A stretch of 64,000 nucleotides of DNA from Flavobacteriaceae bacterium PS02293 (GCA_029960045.1 JASCOV010000011.1:82187-146186); one strand, 5' to 3'. Shown: positions 24,805 to 34,136, counted from the first letter of the stretch. Notes: a model not told the origin generated them from the letters alone. Numbers and translations are program-made.

Positions 24805-25212
24805 ATGAAAATCCTAATCATCAACGGCCCAAACCTCAACTTACTTGGAACTCGTGAACCAGAAATCTACGGTTCGGTTTCTATGGAAGATTATCTTTCG
24901 GATTTGAAAAATGAATTCGGTTCTGATGAGATTTCTTATTATCAATCCAATATCGAAGGCGAATTGATAAACCGTTTGCAGGAAGATGATTTCGAAGCTC
25001 TGGTCATCAATCCTGGTGCTTTTACGCATTATTCTTATGCGATTTCTGATTGTCTTAAGAATATAAACAAGCCGAAAGTTGAAGTTCATATCAGCAATAT
25101 CTACAAGCGTGAGGAATTCCGTAGGAAATCTGTAACTGCCGAAAGTTGCGATGCTGTGATTTCTGGTTTTGGAATGAAAGGTTATCGATTGGCACTTCAA
25201 AGTTTTAAATAG
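24805..25212 (+). CDS. aroQ: type II 3-dehydroquinate dehydratase
   Basis: 135 residues. Third step of the shikimate pathway. Seen: INGPNLNLLGTREPEIYG at the N-terminus with the catalytic Tyr, QSNIEGELINRLQE, VINPGAFTHYSYAISD, and EVHISNIYKREEFRRKS with the catalytic His. Slightly short at the C-terminus for the family but complete in all motifs. Cytoplasmic. Single gene with a bidirectional terminator behind. Confidence 0.95.
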   Translation: MKILIINGPNLNLLGTREPEIYGSVSMEDYLSDLKNEFGSDEISYYQSNIEGELINRLQEDDFEALVINPGAFTHYSYAISDCLKNINKPKVEVHISNIYKREEFRRKSVTAESCDAVISGFGMKGYRLALQSFK

Positions 25213-25253
25213 AAGTTAGATAGTAGAGTTTAGAAATTAGACAAATACTTAAA

Positions 25254-25286
25254 TAAAAAAAGAATCTCGATTGAGATTCTTTTTTG
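25254..25286. terminator. bidirectional terminator between aroQ and the lipoprotein gene
   Basis: AGAATCTC GATT GAGATTCT (25261-25280) with an A-run left and T-run right; serves both convergent genes. Confidence 0.85.
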
Positions 25287-25784
25287 TTATTCGATTTTCA
25301 CGAAGAACTTACCGACTGGTTCGCCATCTGCCATATTATTCTTGGCAAATATCAGCCAGTACTCTCCTTTTTGTTTGGTGTCATACTCAATTGTTGGTCC
25401 AAAAGGTCCGTCAAAAGTATTATCTGGCATTCTGATTTGGTTGAATCTTACATTCATCGGCGTTTCGGTTTTCAGATAGCCTTTTATTTTTGGTTGATTG
25501 AGGTTTTCCAGTTTCAAAATAATCTGGTCGTTCGGATTTGTGATTTCGAGGTTCAATCGGATTGGCATTTTGGACGCATCGATTGTAATGATTTTTTGAT
25601 TGGATTCTCTTTCAGTTTTTACAATTGTTGACAATGAATCTACAGGTTTTTCTATTGTTGTAACCGTGTCCACTTTTGTATCTTTTACTTCCGGTTCTTT
25701 TTTACAAGCAACCAGAAATAATGGAATTAATGTTAAATACTTTAAACTATTTACTGTTTGGTTTTTCGATTTTAATAAATTCAT
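25287..25784 (-). CDS. lipoprotein of unknown function
   Basis: 165 residues. The start at 25784 overlaps the upstream gene by 38 bp, and a lipobox LVAC lies at about residues 24-27, unusually late for a lipoprotein signal, so the true start could be slightly further in. The mature part is a small beta-sandwich (MPIRLNLEITNPNDQIILKL, GPTIEYDTKQKGEYWLIF) that could bind carbohydrate or protein. Last gene of the block controlled by the 28825 palindrome. Confidence 0.7.
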   Translation of the reverse strand: MNLLKSKNQTVNSLKYLTLIPLFLVACKKEPEVKDTKVDTVTTIEKPVDSLSTIVKTERESNQKIITIDASKMPIRLNLEITNPNDQIILKLENLNQPKIKGYLKTETPMNVRFNQIRMPDNTFDGPFGPTIEYDTKQKGEYWLIFAKNNMADGEPVGKFFVKIE

Positions 25785-27141
25785 AGTACAATATTTTTGA
25801 GAGGAAAGATTCTTTCTGATAAGATTCGATTCTTTCTGTAAGCTGTTTTTTCATTTCGGAATTCCCGGTTTTCTCGGCGTAATTCAATAATATTTTTTCA
25901 TTATAATTGATGGAAACCAAGTGGTAATTTTCTGCAAAATCTTTTCTCCTGATGTTATTAGACGTGATAATTCCACCCCAATTGATGTAACTACAAACCA
26001 AAATCAAGCCATAAGAAGCCCAAAACATCTTGTTGAAAAGGAAAGCATTGGTCTTTTTATTCTGAATTTTGATGAACGTAAAAATCAAACCAATCAAAGC
26101 CATTGTCAGGAAAGCATAAACGCCCAAACGTTTGTAGGTCAAACCATAATTGATGATATATTCTGAGTTTTTGAGGGAAGCTGAAATTACTAAAACAGCA
26201 TTCAGAACGATCCAAATCTTAGCAGAAATTTTCAAAGACTTTGCTTTTTGATCAAAATTAAATTCTCTTTTGAAGTAGAAAAGAATTACGAGAATTGCCA
26301 TCACAATTGACATTATTACAGAGTTAACTCGTTCGTGAGTTTCTGCACTTAATCCGTCAGCAGACTTCGTCACTTCAAAAAACTGTTCATAATTGTAAGT
26401 CGCAATGAAAATTAAAAGCAAAATATTAAGCGCTGAAAAGGAAATCAATCCACTAGTTCTTTCGGAATCGATATCAAGGAAAGAGAAGGTGGGTTTCTGG
26501 ATTTTGACTAGGCCCGAAAAGTTATCGTTCAAATAATGGTTTTGTTTGAAAATAAATCTTTCCACCCCGAAATTCCAAAAGATAAATCCGATATAGAATC
26601 CGATAACAGCCAAAATGAAAATTTGAAAAAAACTAAAATCTAATTTTATTTCACTGAAAAAATTGTCAAAATGAGAACTTCCAGCCGAATAGATACAGAG
26701 AAAAATGGTAATGAAAATTCCTGGAATCAAAATAAAAGTAATGAGTTTTTTGCCGAAACTCTTGTTTTCTTTGGGTTTTTCATACCATTGTTTTGTGTTG
26801 AAAACACCTCCTAAAAATGTGAACAAATTCAAAAATAAGATTTCGATATATAGAAATGGTTTTAGCTTCGGGTAAGTTCCTTTGAACCTAAGCAAAAATA
26901 CAGAGACCAAAACCGCAACAAACGAAATAGCGTCTCCAAACCACGTAAATGCAAATGAAGAGAAAATCGAAGTGACGAAAAGTGTGAGAAAAGTTTTGCT
27001 TCTGAATTCGGATTTTGTTTGAATAAAAGTTAAAATGCTCAGGAAAATTCCAAAAATTCCGAGGTTGAGAGCTATGAACTCTTTATAAAAAAGAATGATT
27101 ACAGCTAAAACCGTGATGAAGATAAGATGGTGTTTTTTCAT
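25747..27141 (-). CDS. DUF4153/DUF4173-like polytopic membrane protein
   Basis: 464 residues with about 11 hydrophobic helices through residue 410 and a charged tail. The pattern NYGLTYKRLGVYAFLTMALI followed by FNKMFWASYGLILVCSYINW resembles DUF4153/DUF4173 membrane proteins often found beside winged-helix regulators in Bacteroidota. Function unknown. It sits in a minus-strand run with the metallophosphoesterase and small membrane proteins, and overlaps the following lipoprotein start. Confidence 0.7.
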   Translation of the reverse strand: MKKHHLIFITVLAVIILFYKEFIALNLGIFGIFLSILTFIQTKSEFRSKTFLTLFVTSIFSSFAFTWFGDAISFVAVLVSVFLLRFKGTYPKLKPFLYIEILFLNLFTFLGGVFNTKQWYEKPKENKSFGKKLITFILIPGIFITIFLCIYSAGSSHFDNFFSEIKLDFSFFQIFILAVIGFYIGFIFWNFGVERFIFKQNHYLNDNFSGLVKIQKPTFSFLDIDSERTSGLISFSALNILLLIFIATYNYEQFFEVTKSADGLSAETHERVNSVIMSIVMAILVILFYFKREFNFDQKAKSLKISAKIWIVLNAVLVISASLKNSEYIINYGLTYKRLGVYAFLTMALIGLIFTFIKIQNKKTNAFLFNKMFWASYGLILVCSYINWGGIITSNNIRRKDFAENYHLVSINYNEKILLNYAEKTGNSEMKKQLTERIESYQKESFLSKILYYEFIKIEKPNSK

Positions 27142-27174
27142 AATTATAATGTTTTAATAATTTAAAAGTAAATT

Positions 27175-27660
27175 TTAGTAGAAAACTGGCGTTTGCTTTT
27201 GGTAAACAAAATCTCTGATATTTTCAAAATTATGGGAGAGTAATTTCTCAAAATCCCAATGATAGAAAGGCTTCATACTTTTTCCTTTCTTGTAAGACTG
27301 AATATAAATCTTGAAATATTCCGGAAGAATGAGACTTCCTAAGAAGATAGCTGCGAGAAGACGCGCATTCATTTTTCCATTTCCTAAAAGCAAAAACTGC
27401 ATTGCAACTTCTTCCTCGAATTTGATTCCACAATCCGTTAGCAAATGATGAACATCGTGATTTTCCATCTTGGGAATCATTGTAAAACCGTGCTTTTTGT
27501 AGAATTCGCCGAGTTTTCGACCAAGCGTATCTTCTTCAAAAGCTAATAATTACTGCTGGGAAAATGCCCATTGTCTTTTCTTTTTCTTAAAGTATTTTCT
27601 GTAAAGCTTTTGTGTGTTGTCATAAACAAAAAGCAGAAACTGAACGCGGATTTTTTTCAT
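27175..27660 (-). pseudogene. Coq4-like gene interrupted by an in-frame stop
   Basis: Reading from ATG 27660 gives MKKIRVQFLLFVYDNTQKL to QWAFSQQ, then TAA at 27552-27550 (codon 37), then the same frame continues with LLAFEEDTLGRKLGEFYKKH and MIPKMENHDVHHLLTD to the stop at 27175. The continuing part resembles bacterial Coq4-family proteins (HDVHHLLT, EFYKKHGF). One nonsense change, no frameshift. It may be a true pseudogene, a base error, or split expression from the internal ATG at 27480 (101 residues). Confidence 0.7.
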
Positions 27661-27665
27661 AATTT

Positions 27666-27962
27666 TTATTTTAAAATTGAGGTTCCGATGAAGAAATAGA
27701 GAATGGCGACGGGAATATTGATGAGGAGAATCATCGCAGATTTGACAGCTTCGCTTTTATAATTTGGGTTCATTAATCCATATATAATCAATCCGAAAAA
27801 TACGAGCAGATTGATTATAGTTCCATAAATCAAAAGCAGATAACCTCCGAGAGCAAAACTTGTATTACCAGAAAAAATGTAACCAAAAAGACAAATATTG
27901 CCTAAGATAAATGAGAGCCAGAAAAGAAATTTTCCGATGTAAATGATTTTAAAATTTTCCAT
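27666..27962 (-). CDS. small membrane protein, paralogue of the 28857 gene
   Basis: 98 residues, three to four helices. The C-terminal stretch EAVKSAMILLINIPVAILYF aligns by eye with EFLKSIVLLLFNLPFILIYW in the protein at 28857, suggesting old duplication. No known domain. Between the metallophosphoesterase and the broken Coq4-like gene, short spacing on both sides, so co-transcribed. Confidence 0.65.
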   Translation of the reverse strand: MENFKIIYIGKFLFWLSFILGNICLFGYIFSGNTSFALGGYLLLIYGTIINLLVFFGLIIYGLMNPNYKSEAVKSAMILLINIPVAILYFFIGTSILK

Positions 27963-27980
27963 AATGTGCTGATTTTAATA

Positions 27981-28817
27981 TTAAATAGATTTCAAACTGA
28001 AAAGTGTAATTTCCGGTCTGCAATTAAATCTGACTTGGTAAGAATGTCCCAAAGCGCGGTTGATATAAAGCATTCGTCCGTCTTTCAAATCGATAATTCC
28101 GGATGTGTATTTTCTGTTTTTCACAGGCAAAATCAAAGGTGGAAGAAATGGAGGTTTCGCCTGTCCGCCGTGTGTATGTCCGGAGAGAATCCAACCTTGA
28201 TAATTGTTCCAGACATTCAAATCACAAACATCGGGATTGTGGCAAAGTACGAGATTGGCTTCATCTGGATTGATGGTTTTGGTAAGGTTTTCGGGATGGA
28301 AATTCATTCCCCATAATTCTTCGAAACCATAAATATTTAGACCGGAAATATCTGCTTTCTCATCCCGAAGCATTTGGATTTTGGAATCTTTGAGAATTTT
28401 TGAAACCTCATCAGCCACATATCCTTCTCTCCATTCTGCACCGTAATCGTGATTACCGAGAATTGCGACTGTTCCCAAAGTTCCGAGAACGACATCTTTC
28501 ATCACGATTTTCAGTTGTTCAAATTGTTCAGGATTATTTTCCCAGCAAACAAAATCGCCTGTATAAACTACGATATCAGGTTTGTAAGCTTTTGCTTTTT
28601 TGAAGGAATCAATCAGGAAATTATAATCGAAACGATTTCCGACGTGCAAATCTGAAATCTGCATTAGGATTTTGTTATGAAGTTTTGATGGGAGATTTTT
28701 GATTGGTAAATCTTGTTTTACAAACTCCAGCCAAAACGGTTCGATTTGCCAACTGTAAAACAAAGACAATCCTGCAGTTGCTAATAATGTTTTTTTAATG
28801 AATGATTTTCTGGTCAT
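27981..28817 (-). CDS. membrane-tethered metallophosphoesterase
   Basis: 278 residues. N-terminal basic stretch plus hydrophobic helix (MTRKSFIKKTLLATAGLSLFY) is a signal or anchor. Calcineurin-like motifs in order: ISDLHVGNRF, VVYTGDFVCW, LGTVAILGNHDYG, LVLCHNPD and LSGHTHGGQ, i.e. all five metal-binding blocks. Resembles the YaeI/YkuE group acting on lipid or nucleotide phosphodiesters outside the cytoplasm; substrate uncertain. First gene after the operator at 28825. Confidence 0.9.
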   Translation of the reverse strand: MTRKSFIKKTLLATAGLSLFYSWQIEPFWLEFVKQDLPIKNLPSKLHNKILMQISDLHVGNRFDYNFLIDSFKKAKAYKPDIVVYTGDFVCWENNPEQFEQLKIVMKDVVLGTLGTVAILGNHDYGAEWREGYVADEVSKILKDSKIQMLRDEKADISGLNIYGFEELWGMNFHPENLTKTINPDEANLVLCHNPDVCDLNVWNNYQGWILSGHTHGGQAKPPFLPPLILPVKNRKYTSGIIDLKDGRMLYINRALGHSYQVRFNCRPEITLFSLKSI

Positions 28818-28824
28818 ATTTTTG

Positions 28825-28839
28825 CTTTGAATTTCAAAG
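28825..28839. promoter_or_regulatory. palindromic operator site A (CTTTGAATTTCAAAG)
   Basis: 15-bp palindrome 8 bp upstream of the metallophosphoesterase ATG; one base different from sites B and C. Overlaps a -7-like TTAAACTTTG on the minus strand. Confidence 0.6.
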
Positions 28840-28856
28840 TTTAAGGTTAAAATTTT

Positions 28857-29156
28857 TTATATATTAGTTAGAATCCAATAAGTAATAACAATCAAAACCC
28901 AATAGATTAAGATAAATGGCAAATTAAATAAAAGCAGTACGATTGATTTTAAAAACTCATTTTTATTTTCCGGAAAAATGTAAATCATAATTGCTTGAAA
29001 CAGAATAAAAATGAAATTAACTATTACATTAAATCCAGAAAAAAAGATAAAAATGAAAGAATAGATTTCCTCATTGCCAAAACAAAACATAAGAATAACC
29101 ATAATCAATCCTAATATCCAACTACCAATAAAATAAATAAGCATCGCTTTTTTCAA
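28857..29156 (-). CDS. small membrane protein
   Basis: 99 residues, four hydrophobic helices, almost no polar domain. Related by eye to the protein at 27666. Preceded directly by operator site B, so it has its own promoter inside the regulon. Function unknown; could be a small partner of a membrane enzyme in the block. Confidence 0.65.
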   Translation of the reverse strand: MKKAMLIYFIGSWILGLIMVILMFCFGNEEIYSFIFIFFSGFNVIVNFIFILFQAIMIYIFPENKNEFLKSIVLLLFNLPFILIYWVLIVITYWILTNI

Positions 29157-29167
29157 AATGTAAAGTT

Positions 29168-29182
29168 CTTTGAATTACAAAG
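29168..29182. promoter_or_regulatory. palindromic operator site B (CTTTGAATTACAAAG)
   Basis: Minus-strand reading TAACTTTG-TAATTCAAAG: the -7 element (29185-29178) is embedded in the palindrome. Identical to site C. Upstream of the 99-residue membrane protein. Confidence 0.65.
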
Positions 29183-29206
29183 TTAATACTCAAAAAAAAT
29201 CGGGAG

Positions 29207-29497
29207 TTATCTTCCCAACAATTTTTCCAAATTATTGATATGTTCTGTGAAAGCATTTCTTCCCTTTTGCGTAACGCGGTAAGATGTTCTCGGTTTTTTT
29301 CCTACAAATTCTTTTTTCACTTCTATATATTCTGCTTTTTCCAGCGCTGTGCTGTGGCTTGCGAGATTTCCGTCTGTAGCGTTCAAAAGGTTTTTCATTT
29401 CGGTAAAATCAACCCAATCGTTGACCATAAGAACGGACATAATGCCCAATCTTACACGACTTTCGAATTCTTTGTTGAGTTGATTGATGTTTAACAT
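29207..29497 (-). CDS. winged-helix transcriptional regulator (MarR/ArsR-like)
   Basis: 96 residues, a single winged helix: ESRVRLGIMSVLMVNDWVDF, TEMKNLLNATDGNLASHSTA (recognition helix), then the wing YIEVKKEFVGKKPRTSYRVT and a dimerisation helix. This small family in Bacteroidota usually sits beside membrane proteins it regulates. The start is 1 bp after the MSEP-CTERM stop, so the genes are coupled. The best candidate to bind the three CTTTGAATTACAAAG palindromes nearby. Confidence 0.88.
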   Translation of the reverse strand: MLNINQLNKEFESRVRLGIMSVLMVNDWVDFTEMKNLLNATDGNLASHSTALEKAEYIEVKKEFVGKKPRTSYRVTQKGRNAFTEHINNLEKLLGR

Positions 29498-29498
29498 T

Positions 29499-32324
29499 TT
29501 ACCTTTTGGATTGCAAATTTAACTTAATTTTTCTCTTTTTATACTCCTGAAACGCCACGAAAATCAATATTAGAATTCCTACAACTATCAATTCTGGTTC
29601 GGACATCTGTTGCATTTCCTCTTCACCAGCATCAAGGGATTTGTTACTATTCAAGATTTGTTCCTGTTTTCTTTTCAAAGCAGCTTTTTGTGCTTCATTT
29701 TCCAAAGCCAGATAAGATGTTACCGGCATCATTATTTTGGCTTTAAAGCTATGTTTCACTGAGGAAGTCCATTCTTCATTTTCAATTTCCGGATGCAGAA
29801 TTCCAGACCAGTGTTTCCCTTGCATCAGAATCGCTGAATTCCAGTTTTTCTCTTTGATTTCTCCATCCTGCAGAACAAATTGACTCGATTTTAAAATCAA
29901 ACTTGGCTTCTCGTTATTCTCAATATAATAAGTTTTGTTCCCAATTTTGTATGGCAAAACCTCTTTATTGAAAATAATTTCCGGATTGTTTTCAATTAAA
30001 TTCTTTGGATTTCCCAGCAAAGAGAAAGAGGTTAAACTTCCTTTCTCATTTAACTGATAAAACAATTTGTTGTCAGGAAAAGTGAATTCCAAATCTGCGA
30101 AATCCTTATCCAAAACAGCATTTTGAATACTGTCTGTAACGGCTATAAAAACAGGAAATTGATTATCTGATTTTTCGTAAGAATTGATCAATTCAGTTCT
30201 GATCGCTCTATCCAGGAAATAACCACCTTCAAACTTTTGATTAACTTTTTTGTCTGTTAATGGATAATTATTTGTGTAAGTATTTACAAAATAAGTCTTT
30301 GAATTGTCCGTCAATTGTGGATATTGCTTTTTAAGCGTTTCAATCTCGGAAATGAAAATGTCTTTTTTATTTGCTTTTCCTTCCGAAGCATCCAAAAGAA
30401 AGATAAAATAAGGATTTCGCTTTATCGGTTTCAAACTTTTCTTCTCGTCTGTAGAAACATATTTAACAAATTGATTTTCAAAATTATTATTCTGAGAATT
30501 TTCCGTCACATCTCCTAATTGAATTTCTTGATTTTCAATTGTAATCTTCAATGGTTCTTTGTGTAAAAATTCGATTCCTGTTTTTCGTTTTTCATTAGTC
30601 ATAAAAGGAAAAACTTTGAAAGCAATCTTATTCCCTGTAAGATAATGTAGAATTCCCGGGTCTCTGTTTTCCGAAGTAATCTGATTATAAATCCACATTG
30701 CAGACTTTTTCTCAGCCAAAATTCCAAACTCTTTTCTGTTTCCAATCATCAGATAGTAATCAGAAACGAAACAGCCATCAGGCAAATTAAAAGTTGTCGA
30801 AAATTCGTGTGGCCTGGTACCTTTTGTATGGTCTGTCATTTCGAAATTCACCCAAGTTCTCCATGTTTTTTGCGCAGAATCAAAAGTCGTTTGCGTAGAA
30901 ATATTGGAAATCGCAATACTGTCTTTGGTTCTTGTATTCAAAGAAAAATTATCAGAAGATTTTCCAAAAAACACTTTTTCTATGTTGGCAATTTTTGCAT
31001 CGGACAAGGTTAGATTATCTAAAACAAGCCAGTTGAAATATGAAGTCAAATAAGGAATATTGCCATTATTAGAAAACATATCTCTGTTGTTTTTGTAGGA
31101 AGCTACAATATTCAAAGTTTTTCGAAGTGACTTTGTATCTATATCATAGTTTTTGGAATAATCCGGCGTGTAAAGGAATTCTAATGTTTGATTTAAAATC
31201 TTTTTATCATTCAAATACTTAATTGTAATCGCAGTAGGAATAATTAAAAATCCAATCACAGAAATCGTTTTGAGTAGATTCTTAGAAAAAATATTTTTTA
31301 AGTAAGAAAAATCCTCTGCCAACTGAGAAATGTGAAATACAAATAAAATAAGTGGGGAAAGCATCAAAAATCCAAATCCAACAGCAACAACTGCAATGAC
31401 AGAAAATGGTAAAAACGGCAGAAAAACAATGAAAAAATAAAACGTAAAAGCGAAAGTGATACTTCGAAGTACGAATAATATTAATCTGATACTTCTATTG
31501 TTGATATTCGGAATGCAAAGTAAAATCCCATTAAAAACAGCTAAAAACCAGAACCAGAAACCACTGAAATCTCCAAATATTCCTCGTTCATTACTGGAAG
31601 AAAAATCAAAAGAAAAAATTCCAGCATTTACCAAAAGTCCTATAATTGGTAAAACAATGGCGAACAGAACCTTCCAAACCAGTTGATATTTCCTGAAAAA
31701 ATCTGATTTCTTTTGAATTAAAATGAAAATTCCCCGTAATAAAAAGAATAGAAAAAATAAAGTTCCAGCAATAAAAATAAGAATCAAATGATTGTTATAA
31801 TCTGTTTGAAAATTCTTGAATAATGGAACAATCAATTGAACAACAACATAGAATAAAAGAGGAACACAAAGCGCCAAGCCAAAACTTTGCCAAGGACTTT
31901 TAAGCTTATTTTCCGGTGTAAAATGGACGACCAAAATAAATAATGAATAAGCCAAAGTAGGCATCAAAAAAGTACCGACATAAAACATGGTTTCGCCCGA
32001 AAGCATCCACTGCGGAACAGATGAAGGGATGATTTCATTAAAATTATAATAGTAGAAATACAGAAAAACAATATTCGAAATCAGCATAAAAAAGGCAAAA
32101 TCCGTTTTGATTTTATAGCTTTTCCAAACTAAATAAACAGCAAATCCAAAGTTGATAATTCCCAAAGCCAGCAACCAAAAAGTACAACTTTTCCATAGCC
32201 AGATGGTTTCTAGTGTCAGCAATGTTTTGATGACAGAAAACTCTTGAAAACCGAGGAATAGCAACACTAAAACCGGTAAAGTGTTGATTAGAAAAATCCA
32301 TTTTGGGTTAAGCAAACTTTTCAT
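29499..32324 (-). CDS. MSEP-CTERM protein, substrate of exosortase K
   Basis: 941 residues. Residues 1-360 have about ten hydrophobic helices. A large extracytoplasmic part (about 370-890) follows, with HEFSTTFNLPDGCFVSDYYL, WIYNQITSENRDPGILHYLT and IFLLDASEGKANKK, like VIT/von-Willebrand-type proteins. Near the C-terminus comes MSEPELIVVGILILIF, a transmembrane helix and KKRKIK: the MSEP sorting signal (motif, helix, basic cluster). The cognate exosortase is the next gene upstream. Function of the processed protein unknown. Confidence 0.9.
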   Translation of the reverse strand: MKSLLNPKWIFLINTLPVLVLLFLGFQEFSVIKTLLTLETIWLWKSCTFWLLALGIINFGFAVYLVWKSYKIKTDFAFFMLISNIVFLYFYYYNFNEIIPSSVPQWMLSGETMFYVGTFLMPTLAYSLFILVVHFTPENKLKSPWQSFGLALCVPLLFYVVVQLIVPLFKNFQTDYNNHLILIFIAGTLFFLFFLLRGIFILIQKKSDFFRKYQLVWKVLFAIVLPIIGLLVNAGIFSFDFSSSNERGIFGDFSGFWFWFLAVFNGILLCIPNINNRSIRLILFVLRSITFAFTFYFFIVFLPFLPFSVIAVVAVGFGFLMLSPLILFVFHISQLAEDFSYLKNIFSKNLLKTISVIGFLIIPTAITIKYLNDKKILNQTLEFLYTPDYSKNYDIDTKSLRKTLNIVASYKNNRDMFSNNGNIPYLTSYFNWLVLDNLTLSDAKIANIEKVFFGKSSDNFSLNTRTKDSIAISNISTQTTFDSAQKTWRTWVNFEMTDHTKGTRPHEFSTTFNLPDGCFVSDYYLMIGNRKEFGILAEKKSAMWIYNQITSENRDPGILHYLTGNKIAFKVFPFMTNEKRKTGIEFLHKEPLKITIENQEIQLGDVTENSQNNNFENQFVKYVSTDEKKSLKPIKRNPYFIFLLDASEGKANKKDIFISEIETLKKQYPQLTDNSKTYFVNTYTNNYPLTDKKVNQKFEGGYFLDRAIRTELINSYEKSDNQFPVFIAVTDSIQNAVLDKDFADLEFTFPDNKLFYQLNEKGSLTSFSLLGNPKNLIENNPEIIFNKEVLPYKIGNKTYYIENNEKPSLILKSSQFVLQDGEIKEKNWNSAILMQGKHWSGILHPEIENEEWTSSVKHSFKAKIMMPVTSYLALENEAQKAALKRKQEQILNSNKSLDAGEEEMQQMSEPELIVVGILILIFVAFQEYKKRKIKLNLQSKR

Positions 32325-32380
32325 AAGTTGATTTTATGGTTTTTCAAAGTGGTATGGAATTGCAGTATTTTCATTTGTTT

Positions 32381-32911
32381 TTATTTTTTCCAAATTATGG
32401 CGATTCCATATCTTCTATTTTTCAAAAAATAATCGACACTTAAATACAGTAGCATAAGACAGCATACATACATAAAAGTTCCTTCCACTTGATGCACGTA
32501 AATGCTTTCAGCTTTATAAATCCCTTTCGTTACAACCTGCAATATAATCCTGGAAACAGTGACCAATATTGTAAATCCATAACTTAAAATTAAAGTTGAT
32601 GGTAGGATGAAAAATCTCTTTTTGTCTTGTGGAAAATGTTTTATCATTAAGAAAGTCAACATCAAAAAAACAATCAAAAGAAAATTAAATCCAGAGCAAG
32701 TTTTATTGATGATGATATTCAGATTTTCGTTGATGTAACCAATTTCTGTCTTAAAAGTAGAACTAGAACCTGTCGCAATATTGACTAATCCATTGATAGG
32801 TTTCAGTAAAAATAATAAGTCCTCATTAGTGGAACCAGAATACCAGAATTTAAGCAAAGCAAAGATTACAATTGCTGAAATGGAAAGGAATATATTTTTA
32901 AAATTTTTCAT
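32381..32911 (-). CDS. xrtK: exosortase K
   Basis: 176 residues, about five membrane helices. The exosortase catalytic triad is in place: Cys72 in NKTCSGFNF, Arg121 in VTVSRII, His140 in IYVHQVEG. Exosortases cut and transfer proteins carrying short C-terminal signals. Beside the only MSEP-CTERM protein in the window, which fits the dedicated XrtK pairing; XrtN was considered but the MSEP motif decides it. Confidence 0.88.
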   Translation of the reverse strand: MKNFKNIFLSISAIVIFALLKFWYSGSTNEDLLFLLKPINGLVNIATGSSSTFKTEIGYINENLNIIINKTCSGFNFLLIVFLMLTFLMIKHFPQDKKRFFILPSTLILSYGFTILVTVSRIILQVVTKGIYKAESIYVHQVEGTFMYVCCLMLLYLSVDYFLKNRRYGIAIIWKK

Positions 32912-32961
32912 TTCTGATATGTAACTTATTCTTTGTTGGATTGATTGATGCTTAATATTTC

Positions 32962-33489
32962 TTAATTAATTGGTTTCCAATCTCCTTTTTTGAAAAACAT
33001 ATTCGAATAAGGTTTAGTTTTAAAAACTAAATAAAAATCCCGAGAGTTTCTATATAATGTTGGCTCTGCTTCTAAAATGAAATTTGGATTTTCATTAATG
33101 ATTTTCAAATGTGGACTTGCTCCTCCTTCTATAAATTGAATTTTTCTTTTATAAATCTTTAATATTTTGCTTTCATTTGTAATATACAGATTCAATTCAT
33201 CATCTTTTGTGATTTCGAATCTATAGTGATTGTATTGCCAATCTGCATTTTTTCCTTTAAAAAAATTTCTATCAACAATGTATGCCCCATAAAAATCCTC
33301 CTTATCTATTTTTGTGCTATATAAAAAATTAGAAATAATGGCTACAATAGCAAATGACACAACTACAATCCAAATTCCAACAGAAAGCTTTATAAATATT
33401 TTTTTCTTTGTTAAATGATAAATAGATAATAATATAAGAGTAATAAATCCTAATAATAAAAATAGTATCAGAGAAAAAAACATCCACAT
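32962..33489 (-). CDS. hypothetical membrane protein
   Basis: 175 residues. Two N-terminal helices (about 3-22 and 35-55), then a soluble beta-rich domain of about 110 residues (DFYGAYIVDRNFFKGKNADW, YNHYRFEITKDDELNLYI). No family recognised. Same strand and close to xrtK, so possibly part of that unit. Confidence 0.65.
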   Translation of the reverse strand: MWMFFSLILFLLLGFITLILLSIYHLTKKKIFIKLSVGIWIVVVSFAIVAIISNFLYSTKIDKEDFYGAYIVDRNFFKGKNADWQYNHYRFEITKDDELNLYITNESKILKIYKRKIQFIEGGASPHLKIINENPNFILEAEPTLYRNSRDFYLVFKTKPYSNMFFKKGDWKPIN

Positions 33490-33510
33490 AATTTTTATTA
33501 TAAAATAGAG

Positions 33511-34128
33511 TTAATCATATTTCCTATACATCAAAATCCCATAAAAAATATGCAGAAACCCAAACCCAATCGCCCAAAATATCAATCCCCAACCAAGCCA
33601 AAATAAAGCGATGATTCCGAGAACGACTTCACATATTCCAAGATATTTAACATCGCTTAAGGTGTATCTTTCTGCATTAATCAAAGCCAAGCCATAGAAA
33701 ATAAGCATTGATGGCGCAATCATAGGGAAAAAATGATGATACCAAAGTGCAATACAAAAAATCCCTCCTGTTGCTAATGGAATTGCAAAATTGAACAAAA
33801 GTTTCTTCGTAATAGAATCCCAAATTTTCAGGTTTTTCTTTTTACTTTTTCTGGCCGTAAAAATATAGCCACTAGAAATGGCTAAAACTAAAACAACCAA
33901 AGCCACAAAGAATAATTCTTTTGCAATAGCGTGACTGTGAATATTTCTCTCGCCATCAAAATAATCGATGCCTTCTCTCTGGAAAACGAAATAAACATAA
34001 ACAGAACCCAGCAACGCTACGATTCCCGCAATCACGCCGGACAAACCACTCAATGAAATAAACCTAGAACTGCGTTCCATCATCTGACGGATATGTGCTA
34101 ACTCTTCCTGATAATTTTTCGATTCCAT
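33511..34128 (-). CDS. polytopic membrane protein, first gene of the XrtK unit
   Basis: 205 residues. An amphipathic N-terminus (YQEELAHIRQMMERSSRF) is followed by about six helices. Similar proteins sit directly before small winged-helix regulators in other Bacteroidota (from memory). Here xrtK, the MSEP protein and one hypothetical gene lie between this gene and its likely partner regulator at 29207. Operator site C covers its -7 element. Confidence 0.7.
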   Translation of the reverse strand: MESKNYQEELAHIRQMMERSSRFISLSGLSGVIAGIVALLGSVYVYFVFQREGIDYFDGERNIHSHAIAKELFFVALVVLVLAISSGYIFTARKSKKKNLKIWDSITKKLLFNFAIPLATGGIFCIALWYHHFFPMIAPSMLIFYGLALINAERYTLSDVKYLGICEVVLGIIALFWLGWGLIFWAIGFGFLHIFYGILMYRKYD

Positions 34129-34136
34129 AAAAAGAA

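Noticed and set aside
29499..32911. XrtN/VIT exosortase system
   Set aside because: The C-terminal signal contains MSEP followed by a helix and basic residues, which points to exosortase K.
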